A stretch of DNA of 8,256 bases from an uncultured Actinomyces sp. GTDB taxonomy: Bacteria; Actinomycetota; Actinomycetes; Actinomycetales; Actinomycetaceae. The notes beneath the pieces were generated by a model. The model worked only from the letters and a program-made list of their open reading frames with translations, made no database searches and had not been told where the DNA came from. The stretch's first letter is position 1. Each line of letters opens with the position of its first letter. Made by a program: the position numbers and the translations under genes. Where the stretch lies: NCBI GenBank assembly GCA_902773415.1, contig CACYEE010000152.1, positions 1 to 8,256 of the forward strand. Reading direction: 5' to 3'. Below, piece after piece: positions 1 to 5,912 of this stretch.

Positions 1-621
1 ATCGGCGAGGGCGGCATTTCCGCCGAATCGGTTGTGCGCGCACTGATTGCCTCTCAGGGAGGCGAGCCGGGTGTGGAGGAGACTCTTGCGGAGGCGGTGA
101 CTCCGGCGCGGATCCGGCATAGGCGCGGCGCGCCAGGGGAGAGCGCCGTCAGCGTCCGGTCGATGGACGCTTCCGAAATGCTTGTCAAGCTTGCAAAATG
201 CTGCACGCCGGTTCCTCCTGACGAGATCATCGGCTTCATTACCCGCGGCAATGGATTGTCGGTGCATCGCGCGGACTGCCCGAACGTGTCCTCTCTCAGG
301 CGCGAGCCGGAACGTTTCATGGATGTCGCATGGTCCTCGGGTTCGGGCGCTGTCTATCTTGTCCAGGTCCAGGTCGAGGGTCTTGACCGCAAGGGCCTAC
401 TTTCGGACATGTCGCGGGTGCTGCACGACAACGGCGTCAACGTGATTTCCGTCACGGCCGACGCGAATCATGAAAAGGTAGCGAGGGGGTCCTTCACCTT
501 CGAGATGGCCGATCTCGACCATCTCGATCAGATTCTCCGGGAGCTGCGCAAGGTCGACGGGGTCTACGACGCCTACCGTGTGACGGGCTCGAAGAAGGCG
601 CACGAACGTCGGGTGAACTAG
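1..621 (+). CDS. rel: Bifunctional (p)ppGpp synthetase/hydrolase Rel, C-terminal part (5' end outside window)
   Basis: The frame is open from base 1 and ends at TAG 619-621, giving the last 206 residues of a protein that starts upstream of the window. Rel/SpoT-family enzymes make and degrade the alarmone (p)ppGpp in the cytoplasm, at least partly on the ribosome. The catalytic, TGS and most of the helical domain lie outside. Visible first is the end of the helical region (about residues 1-60). Next comes the conserved-cysteine/zinc-finger domain with adjacent cysteines C67 and C68 in 'LAKCCTPVP' and the partner motif 'HRADC' (H89, C93). A C-terminal ACT/RRM regulatory domain follows (about 117-200), with 'GLDRKGLLSDMSRVL' and 'NVISVTA'. 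All four metal-site residues expected in this domain are present, so nothing suggests decay. It converges on the small gene at 665-1180 with 43 bp between stops, and I see no convincing terminator there. The family call is firm; the catalytic state cannot be judged from this fragment. Confidence 0.95.
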   Translation: MGEGGISAESVVRALIASQGGEPGVEETLAEAVTPARIRHRRGAPGESAVSVRSMDASEMLVKLAKCCTPVPPDEIIGFITRGNGLSVHRADCPNVSSLRREPERFMDVAWSSGSGAVYLVQVQVEGLDRKGLLSDMSRVLHDNGVNVISVTADANHEKVARGSFTFEMADLDHLDQILRELRKVDGVYDAYRVTGSKKAHERRVN

Positions 622-664
622 GCGGAAGGCTCGAATCCGTCATGTCTTTCCCGCAGGCGGCAGG

Positions 665-1180
665 CTAGCCTTCGAGGCACATGGCCCGCCATGTACCTCG
701 TGCGCGTCGCGAACCGTTGCGGGCCCGCTGCTCGATGAGCTGCGCTTCGATGTCGACAGGCGTGACCTTGCCCGCTTCGAGAAGAATCTCGATCGCTTCG
801 CGTGCAATGTCGGCCTTTTCAAGAAGCAGGAAATCGACGCATGTCGTTGCGGGAATCGTGACGCGCATGCCTCCGATTTCGGCGAGATGGCTTGAATGGA
901 TGCGTCTGCGTGACACGTTGTAGGGCGCCGCCGTGTTCGGATGGGAGAGCGTGAGCTGAACAGGCTCGGCTTCGAGATGCCGCCCCGTATGAATCCAGAG
1001 TGCGGTTCTCGTGACGGCGGTGTATCGTCTGCGGGTGAGCTGGCGGATTGCGGCGCCCCGCAGGCTTTCGATTCGCGCATAGTCCGCTTCGAGGGTGTAG
1101 CCCGGAGCGTATTCGACGAGGATGCCGTCCCGAATCAGGATCTGCTCGGTCGTGGTGAGGTGGCGGGGAGTAGGTTCCAT
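665..1180 (-). CDS. Small protein resembling an AbiEi-family antitoxin / DUF559-neighbour protein, solitary
   Basis: A 171-residue protein runs from ATG 1178-1180 to TAG 665-667. The pattern resembles a common actinobacterial group annotated as AbiEi-type antitoxin-domain or DUF559-associated proteins. Residues 37-66 hold an Arg-rich stretch followed by 'YTAVTRTALWIHTG', like the usual 'hAvvsghtAAhLhG' segment. Residues 90-118 hold 'SRRRIHSSHLAEIGG' then 'MRVTIPATTCVDFL', like the family's 'hr..l...dv..v.G..vTsp.RTvvDla' core. The remaining 50 residues are charged and helical ('EKADIAREAIEILLEAGKV'). No DUF559 endonuclease-like domain follows, and no AbiEii nucleotidyltransferase toxin is encoded next to it. 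In type IV toxin-antitoxin systems AbiEi represses its operon and counteracts AbiEii, but that role is not shown here. No good Shine-Dalgarno is visible, and a -10-like box lies 14 bp upstream of the start. There is no signal peptide or membrane segment. That it is a real gene is likely; the family call is from pattern memory only. Confidence 0.6.
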   Translation of the reverse strand: MEPTPRHLTTTEQILIRDGILVEYAPGYTLEADYARIESLRGAAIRQLTRRRYTAVTRTALWIHTGRHLEAEPVQLTLSHPNTAAPYNVSRRRIHSSHLAEIGGMRVTIPATTCVDFLLLEKADIAREAIEILLEAGKVTPVDIEAQLIEQRARNGSRRARGTWRAMCLEG

Positions 1181-1193
1181 GCTTCAGTCTTAC

Positions 1194-1199
1194 ACCATA
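1194..1199 (-). promoter_or_regulatory. Possible -10 box for the antitoxin-like gene
   Basis: Read on the minus strand, TATGGT (1199 down to 1194) fits the TAnnnT form of an actinobacterial -10 element. Its last base is 13 nt from the ATG at 1180, so transcription would begin only about 6-7 nt before the start codon. That fits the absence of a clear ribosome-binding site. No recognisable -35 lies 16-18 bp upstream, where the sequence falls inside the stem-loop at 1205-1249. This is a weak call. Confidence 0.3.
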
Positions 1200-1204
1200 T
1201 GCCG

Positions 1205-1249
1205 GAGGCGCCGCCAGCCCTGTGGATAACCACGGGCGTGCGGCGCCTC
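1205..1249 (-). terminator. Strong stem-loop after the DUF349 gene, likely terminator without a U tail
   Basis: GAGGCGCCGC (1205-1214) and GCGGCGCCTC (1240-1249) are a perfect 10-bp inverted repeat. Inside it a second stem forms between GCCC/GTGG (1217-1225, with one bulged T) and CCACGGGC (1230-1237), closing on an ATAA loop. The hairpin begins 21 bp beyond the stop codon of the minus-strand DUF349 gene, which is the right place for its terminator. Neither strand has a T tract after it, so it would be the tail-less type often proposed in actinobacteria. It also separates that gene from the antitoxin-like gene downstream. The tip contains TGTGGATAA (1221-1229), an exact DnaA-box sequence on the reverse strand, probably a by-product of the stem. 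Confidence 0.6.
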
Positions 1250-1270
1250 GAGACGGACGAAACCTGTGGA

Positions 1271-2905
1271 TTAAAGGTCCTGGCTCACTTGATCGAGCCA
1301 AGTCTGGCGGGCCTCGCGATCCTTCTTGAGCTCGGCGACCTTCTCGTGATCGCCGGCGGATTCGGCTTCCGCAATCTGCGTGTCGAGTTCGGCAATGAGT
1401 CGCTGAAGCTGCGTGGCCATGCCGTCCGAACGCCTCTTCACCTGAGGATCGGTAGCGATCCAGTGTTCCCTTTCGGCTTCCCTGATCGCGTCTTCGACCT
1501 TTCGCAGGCGGCCTTCGGTTCGGGAGAGCTCTGCCCGGGGAACCATTCCGATTTCCTCCCAGCGGTCCTGAATCCCGCGCAGGGTCTCCTTTGCCGTCTC
1601 GATGTCCTCAACCGGAACAAGCCTCTCGGCCTCGGCAACGAGTTCGAGCTTGAGCTTGAGGTTTTCGGCCTGCTCCTGGTCGCGCGCAGAGAAATGCCGG
1701 GACCGTGCGTCGAAGAACTTCTGCTGCGCGGCGTGGAAACGGCTCCAAAGCTTGTCGTCTTCGCGCCGCGATGTGCGTCCGGCCTTGCGCCACTGGTCCA
1801 TGAGGGAACGGAAAGCGGCAGCGGTCTGGCCCCAGTCGGTGGAATCCTGGATCGCTTCGGCTTCCTTGATGAGCCGGTTCTTCTCGGCCGTGACGACGGC
1901 GCGCTGGGCTTCAAGCTCGCTGAAATGCGTACGGCGCATGCGGTCGAAGGCGGAACGCGCACGGGAGAATCGCTTCCACAGCGCTTCCTCGGTCGGCCGG
2001 TCGATGCGTGCGCCCGTGCGTTGCGCGGTCTGCCAGTCCTGGAAAATCTGGTCGAATTCTTTCCTTGAATCGTTCCAGTGGATCCTCTTGGGGTCGCGAG
2101 CCGCGATGGCCTCGGCTTTCTCGACAAGCCCGGTCCGAACCGCGAGCGCTTCTTCCTTGGCAGCGCGCCGACGCTCCTGGATTTCCTCGCGTCTTTCGGC
2201 GACGCGGGTCTTGATGGCCGCAACCTGGGACCGCAGGGATTCGACGTCTCCGATCACATTGGGTTCGCGCAGCTTCCCGTCGAGGGATTGCAGGGACTTT
2301 TCCGCTTCGGAGGGAGAGACGTTCTCGACTCGCGATTCGAGGAAGGAGACTTCGGCAGCGAGTTCGACATAGCGCCGGGCGAACAGCGCGATGGCGTCAT
2401 CGCGCGAGCCTCCGGCCGCGTACTGGCCGACGATGCGTTCGCCGTCCGCGGAGCGGAGGTAGACATTGCCCTCGTCGTCGACGCGGCCCCATGCGGCGGC
2501 GCGCCTGACGGCGTCGCTGTCGATCGGTTTCGGCGCCACGGGAGCATTCCAGGTCGAGGGGCGCGGGCGGGGAATCGGACGTGGCTTCGCGGCGGCGGGC
2601 GAGGGCCGGTCGGCCTCGTCCTTCCGTTCGGGGGCAGCCTCGGACTCTTCCGCTTCTGCGGCGGGGGATGCGGTTTCGGACTGCTTCTCGCCGGCGTCGG
2701 CGGCGGAACCGGTTTCCTCGGCGGGAGGAACGGCATCCGCTTCGCTGGCGTCGGGGCCGCGGACTTCCTCGTTGGCCGTCGGCGTTTGCGCGGCGGTGGC
2801 CGCATCGGGCTCGACCGCCCGGTCGGTCTGGGGAATGATCTGCGCTCCATCGACGAGGTGGCGCGTGTCGTGGGCGTTCTGGGCGTTGTCTGTCGTCTCG
2901 GACAT
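1271..2905 (-). CDS. DUF349 repeat protein with a disordered acidic N-terminal extension
   Basis: A 544-residue cytoplasmic protein of unknown biochemical function. I chose ATG 2903-2905 because AAGGAG lies six bases upstream (2912-2917). The frame stays open to a GTG at 2996-2998, but that would place the -10 box and SD inside the gene. Residues 1 to about 128 are low-complexity, rich in Ala, Glu, Asp and Pro, ending in an Arg-Pro run ('KPRPIPRPRP', 107-116). Residues 139-193 carry the actinobacterial head of this family ('WGRVDDEGNVYLRSADGER', then 'ALFARRYVELAAEV'). Residues 195-255 look like coiled coil. Three DUF349 repeats follow at about 262-325, 346-405 and 421-480, each with the 'W...G' and 'LW.RF..A...F' type pattern (for example 'DQWRKAGRTSRREDDKLWSRF'). 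A helical, charged tail (495-544) ends the protein. I recall DUF349 genes lying near rel in other actinobacteria, but no direct role in (p)ppGpp metabolism is visible. It is transcribed away from acnA, and the gene looks intact. Confidence 0.9.
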   Translation of the reverse strand: MSETTDNAQNAHDTRHLVDGAQIIPQTDRAVEPDAATAAQTPTANEEVRGPDASEADAVPPAEETGSAADAGEKQSETASPAAEAEESEAAPERKDEADRPSPAAAKPRPIPRPRPSTWNAPVAPKPIDSDAVRRAAAWGRVDDEGNVYLRSADGERIVGQYAAGGSRDDAIALFARRYVELAAEVSFLESRVENVSPSEAEKSLQSLDGKLREPNVIGDVESLRSQVAAIKTRVAERREEIQERRRAAKEEALAVRTGLVEKAEAIAARDPKRIHWNDSRKEFDQIFQDWQTAQRTGARIDRPTEEALWKRFSRARSAFDRMRRTHFSELEAQRAVVTAEKNRLIKEAEAIQDSTDWGQTAAAFRSLMDQWRKAGRTSRREDDKLWSRFHAAQQKFFDARSRHFSARDQEQAENLKLKLELVAEAERLVPVEDIETAKETLRGIQDRWEEIGMVPRAELSRTEGRLRKVEDAIREAEREHWIATDPQVKRRSDGMATQLQRLIAELDTQIAEAESAGDHEKVAELKKDREARQTWLDQVSQDL

Positions 2906-2911
2906 GTGGTG

Positions 2912-2940
2912 CTCCTTATGGAGACGGCGCAGCGCGCCGT
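2912..2940 (-). promoter_or_regulatory. Leader of the DUF349 gene: two adjacent hairpins, the second enclosing the Shine-Dalgarno
   Basis: In the minus-strand transcript a 7-bp hairpin (ACGGCGC, loop AGC, GCGCCGT on the plus strand, 2924-2940) is followed with no gap by a 4-bp hairpin. The second reads CTCC-ATAA-GGAG (2923 down to 2912), and its 3' arm is the core of the AAGGAG ribosome-binding site. Six bases (CACCAC) separate the SD from the ATG at 2905. The SD fixes the start codon with confidence. Whether the short second stem forms in the cell and limits translation is inference, because a 4-bp stem alone is weak, though it could stack on the first. Confidence 0.6.
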
Positions 2941-2964
2941 GTGTAAGCATTTCTTCGCGCTCCA

Positions 2965-2970
2965 ATTGTA
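2965..2970 (-). promoter_or_regulatory. -10 box of the DUF349 gene promoter
   Basis: TACAAT on the minus strand (2970 down to 2965) matches TATAAT at five of six positions. It lies in a short AT-richer island, 59 bp upstream of the ATG at 2905. Transcription would begin near 2958, leaving a leader of about 53 nt that holds the hairpins and SD described at 2912-2940. The hexamer at -35 spacing (2988-2993, CGCACA on the minus strand) is a poor sigma-70-type match and coincides with half of a palindrome, which may indicate regulator control. Confidence 0.5.
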
Positions 2971-2987
2971 TGCCTTTTGCCCGGCGC

Positions 2988-3018
2988 TGTGCGCACACTG
3001 GGCAACTTCATGCGCATG
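2988..3018. promoter_or_regulatory. Pair of 10-bp palindromes 21 bp apart, possible operator
   Basis: TGTGCGCACA (2988-2997) and CATGCGCATG (3009-3018) are both perfect 10-bp palindromes with the same TGCGCA core. Their centres are 21 bp apart, about two helical turns, so dimers bound at both would lie on the same DNA face. The first overlaps the expected -35 of the DUF349 promoter. Both are alternating purine-pyrimidine. They sit in the 275-bp region between the divergent DUF349 and acnA genes and could serve either. I do not recognise the sequence as the site of a known regulator; function is inferred from symmetry and position only. Confidence 0.35.
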
Positions 3019-3118
3019 CGGCCATATCGTTGCCCGTGCCGGCCTCGCGGGGGCCGCGCGCGGGCAGGGTGGCCGACGAGGGCGGCGGACGAGGGCGCGG
3101 CCGCAAGGGCAAACATGT

Positions 3119-3124
3119 TATCTT
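3119..3124 (+). promoter_or_regulatory. Possible -10 box for acnA
   Basis: TATCTT fits the TAnnnT form and lies in the only AT-rich patch near acnA, 56 bp before its ATG. It abuts a perfect 8-bp palindrome AACATGTT (3112-3119) that could be a small operator. No -35 element is recognisable, because the sequence 17 bp upstream is GC-rich. An alternative TATCGT lies at 3025-3030. This is a weak call. Confidence 0.3.
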
Positions 3125-3145
3125 GAGGCCGAGACAGGAACGGGT

Positions 3146-3174
3146 CGGCGCGTTCGGGCGCCGGGAAAGGGAAG
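3146..3174 (+). promoter_or_regulatory. acnA leader: GC-rich hairpin followed by the Shine-Dalgarno
   Basis: CGGCGC (3146-3151) pairs with GCGCCG (3158-3163) around a six-base loop. Two bases later AAAGGGAAG (3166-3174) provides the ribosome-binding site, six bases before the ATG at 3181. The SD supports the chosen acnA start. An in-frame TGA at 3124-3126 also rules out an upstream start beyond that point. The stem has the same arm sequence as the hairpin in the divergent DUF349 leader. Confidence 0.55.
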
Positions 3175-3180
3175 CGATTC

Positions 3181-5838
3181 ATGAGCCTCGACAGCTTCAA
3201 GGCGCTGGCCGAACTGGAGGTCGGCGGCCGAACGTACCGGTATTTCGCCGTCGACGCGGTGCCTGGCGCCGCCAGGCTCCCGTACTGCCTGAAGGTTCTG
3301 GCCGAAAACCTTCTGCGCACCGAGGACGGCGCGAACGTCACGCGCGAGCAGATCGAAGCCCTCGGCTCCTGGGATCCGCAGGCCGAGCCGAGCACGGAAA
3401 TCCAGTTCACGCCCTCGCGCGTCATCATGCAGGACTTCACCGGCGTGCCCTGCGTCGTCGACCTTGCCACGATGCGCGAAGCCGTCGCCGAGCTCGGGGG
3501 AGACCCCGAGAAGATCAATCCGTTCAATCCGGCCGAAATGGTCATCGACCACTCGGTCCAGATCGACCTCTTCGGCTCGGGCGCGGCCCTCGGGCGAAAC
3601 ATGGACATCGAATACGAGCGCAACGGCGAGCGTTACCGCTTCCTGCGCTGGGGCCAGGGTGCCTTCGACAATTTCCGCGTCGTCCCGCCGGGCACCGGCA
3701 TCGTCCACCAGGTCAACATCGAATGCCTTGCCCGCGTCGCAATGGAGCGCGACGGCGTCGTCTATCCCGACTCGTGCGTCGGCACCGATTCGCATACGAC
3801 GATGGTCAACGGCCTGGGCGTGCTCGGCTGGGGAGTGGGCGGCATCGAAGCCGAGGCCGCGATGCTCGGCCAGAGCGTGTCCATGCTCATTCCGCGCGTC
3901 GTCGGCTTCAGGCTGACGGGCGAAATCCCTGCGGGCGTCACCGCCACCGACGTCGTCCTCGCCATCGTCGACATGCTCCGCAAGCATGGCGTGGTCGGCA
4001 AGTTCGTCGAGTTCTACGGCGAAGGCGTCGCCTCGGTGCCGCTGGCCAACCGCGCCACCATCGGCAACATGAGCCCCGAATACGGCTCGACCGCCGCGAT
4101 CTTCCCGATCGACGAGGTCACGCTCGACTACCTGCGCCTGACCGGCCGCCCCGAGGAGCGGATCGCCCTCGTCGAAGCCTACGCCAAGGCCCAGGGCCTG
4201 TGGCTTGACCCGGCCGCCGAACCCGCCTACTCGGAGTATCTTGAGCTCGACCTTGCCACCGTCGTGCCGTCAATTGCGGGCCCCAAACGCCCCCAAGACC
4301 GCATCCTCCTGTCCGAAGCCAAGGAGGCTTTTGAACGGACGCTGCCCGCCTACTCGCCCGAGGGAATCCGCGAGGTTCCCATGACCGCCGCGAACGGCGA
4401 AGAGACGGGCCTGCGCGACGGCGACGTCGCAATCGCCTCCATCACTTCGTGCACGAACACCTCCAACCCTTCGGTCATGATGGCTGCGGGCCTGCTCGCC
4501 AAGGCCGCCGTCGCCAAGGGACTCAAAGCCAAGCCGTGGGTCAAGACCTCCCTGGCTCCCGGCTCGAAGGTCGTCTCCGGCTACTACGAGGCGGCCGGGC
4601 TCTCCCCCTATCTCCAGCAGCTCGGCTTCCACACCGTCGGCTACGGCTGCGCCACCTGCATCGGCAATTCCGGCCCGCTGCCCGCCGAAGTCCACGAGGC
4701 CATCGAAGAAGGCGACCTCGCCGTCGTCTCGGTGCTTTCCGGCAACCGCAACTTTGAAGGCCGCATCTCGCCCGACGTCAAGATGAACTACCTCGCTTCC
4801 CCGCCGCTCGTTATCGCCTACGCTCTGGCCGGCACGATGGACTTCGACTTCGAGGCGCAGCCGCTCGGCCAGGATGCCGACGGAAAGGACGTCTACCTCA
4901 AGGACATCTGGCCTTCGCCCGAACTCGTGCAGAGGACCATCGACGAATCCGTTTCCCGAGACATGTTCCAGTCCGTCTACGCCGACGTCTTCGAGGGCGA
5001 CGAGCGCTGGCGTTCGCTTCAGGTCCCCGAAGGCGAACTGTTCGCCTGGCAGGAGGACTCGACCTACGTGCGCAAGGCCCCCTTCTTCGAGGGCCTGACG
5101 ATGGAGCCCGCTCCCGTGGCCGACGTCGAGGGCGCTCGCTGCCTCATCAGTCTCGGCGATTCGACGACGACGGATCACATTTCCCCCGCAGGAGCGATTC
5201 CGGAAAATTCGCCGGCCGGCATCTACCTCAAGGCCCGTGGCGTGGCGCGCAAGGACTTCAACTCCTACGGTTCTCGCCGCGGAAACCACGAAGTCATGAT
5301 GCGCGGCACCTTCGCCAATATCCGCATCCGCAACCGGCTTCTCGACGGCGTCGAGGGCGGCTACACGAAGAACTTCCTGACCGGCGAAACCCAGGCCGTC
5401 TACGACGCGGCGATGGCCTACCGCGAAGCCGGCGTGCCGCTCGTCGTCCTCGGCGGCAAGGAATACGGTTCGGGTTCCTCGCGCGACTGGGCCGCCAAGG
5501 GCACGGCGCTGCTGGGAGTGCGGGCGGTGCTCGTCGAATCCTTCGAGCGGATCCACCGCTCCAACCTCATCGGCATGGGCGTGCTGCCCATCGAGTATCC
5601 CGAGGGGGAGAATGCCGATTCGCTTGGGCTTGACGGTACGGAAACCTTCTCCATCACCGGCATCGACAAGCTCGACGAGGGAGGAGCGGCCCCGGAAACG
5701 GTGCATGTGATTGCCGCGAAGGCCGACGGTTCGAGCATCGAGTTCGATGCCGTCGTGCGCATCGACACGCCTGGCGAGGCCGACTACTACCGCCACGGCG
5801 GGATTCTCCAGTACGTGCTGCGCCAGCTTGCCTCCTGA
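3181..5838 (+). CDS. acnA: Aconitate hydratase, AcnA/IRP type
   Basis: A complete 885-residue cytoplasmic [4Fe-4S] enzyme that interconverts citrate and isocitrate through cis-aconitate in the TCA cycle. E. coli AcnA has 891 residues, so the length is normal. The three cluster-ligand cysteines are C424 ('SITSCTNTSNPS') and C490 and C493 ('GYGCATCIGNSG'). Active-site segments present include 'GTDSHTTMVNGLG' (D203, S204, H205), 'SLGDSTTTDHISPAG' (D665, H666) and 'GSRRGNHEVMMRGTFANIR' (about 697-715). The swivel-domain motif is 'KEYGSGSSRDWAAKG' (K760, R768). The catalytic three-domain core spans roughly residues 60-570 and the swivel domain roughly 650-820. 'FNSYGSRRGNHEV' places it with AcnA/IRP proteins rather than AcnB. 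An SD (3166-3174) fixes the start. Codons are heavily C-ending, consistent with high expression. dxs follows on the same strand after 74 bp; no acnR-like TetR gene is adjacent, unlike in corynebacteria and mycobacteria. Confidence 0.97.
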   Translation: MSLDSFKALAELEVGGRTYRYFAVDAVPGAARLPYCLKVLAENLLRTEDGANVTREQIEALGSWDPQAEPSTEIQFTPSRVIMQDFTGVPCVVDLATMREAVAELGGDPEKINPFNPAEMVIDHSVQIDLFGSGAALGRNMDIEYERNGERYRFLRWGQGAFDNFRVVPPGTGIVHQVNIECLARVAMERDGVVYPDSCVGTDSHTTMVNGLGVLGWGVGGIEAEAAMLGQSVSMLIPRVVGFRLTGEIPAGVTATDVVLAIVDMLRKHGVVGKFVEFYGEGVASVPLANRATIGNMSPEYGSTAAIFPIDEVTLDYLRLTGRPEERIALVEAYAKAQGLWLDPAAEPAYSEYLELDLATVVPSIAGPKRPQDRILLSEAKEAFERTLPAYSPEGIREVPMTAANGEETGLRDGDVAIASITSCTNTSNPSVMMAAGLLAKAAVAKGLKAKPWVKTSLAPGSKVVSGYYEAAGLSPYLQQLGFHTVGYGCATCIGNSGPLPAEVHEAIEEGDLAVVSVLSGNRNFEGRISPDVKMNYLASPPLVIAYALAGTMDFDFEAQPLGQDADGKDVYLKDIWPSPELVQRTIDESVSRDMFQSVYADVFEGDERWRSLQVPEGELFAWQEDSTYVRKAPFFEGLTMEPAPVADVEGARCLISLGDSTTTDHISPAGAIPENSPAGIYLKARGVARKDFNSYGSRRGNHEVMMRGTFANIRIRNRLLDGVEGGYTKNFLTGETQAVYDAAMAYREAGVPLVVLGGKEYGSGSSRDWAAKGTALLGVRAVLVESFERIHRSNLIGMGVLPIEYPEGENADSLGLDGTETFSITGIDKLDEGGAAPETVHVIAAKADGSSIEFDAVVRIDTPGEADYYRHGGILQYVLRQLAS

Positions 5839-5900
5839 CCTGTCCCCAAACGGGTGGCGCGGCGCACGGCGACGTTGCGTACGAGGCGCAGGCAGAACGG

Positions 5901-5906
5901 TAGTAT
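5901..5906 (+). promoter_or_regulatory. -10 box placed for a leaderless dxs transcript
   Basis: TAGTAT ends six bases before the dxs ATG (5913-5915), so transcription would start at or within a base of the A of the start codon. No Shine-Dalgarno lies in the 30 bases before the ATG. The TAG of the box (5901-5903) is also an in-frame stop, so translation cannot begin further upstream in this frame. Together these fit a leaderless mRNA, which is frequent in actinobacteria. TTGCGT (5875-5880) is the nearest -35-like hexamer, but its 20-bp spacing is long. Confidence 0.6.
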
Positions 5907-5912
5907 CGTGCC

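Noticed and set aside
662..671. Palindrome AGGCTAGCCT between rel and the antitoxin-like gene, considered as a terminator
   Set aside because: It has no loop-forming centre or T tract, and it overlaps the stop codon of the minus-strand gene; palindromes of this length are expected by chance.
1221..1273. DnaA boxes considered as a replication origin
   Set aside because: There are only two candidates, one inexact, with no AT-rich unwinding region and no dnaA, dnaN or rpmH nearby.
2906..2998. An in-frame GTG at 2996-2998 that would add 31 residues to the DUF349 protein
   Set aside because: The -10 box TACAAT and the SD AAGGAG would then lie inside the coding region; the ATG at 2905 has ideal SD spacing.
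941..4208. Several long plus-strand open frames across the DUF349 gene and its upstream region
   Set aside because: They are low-complexity Arg/Gly/Ser-rich translations opposite a gene with clear DUF349 repeats and a good SD, or off-frame runs into acnA.
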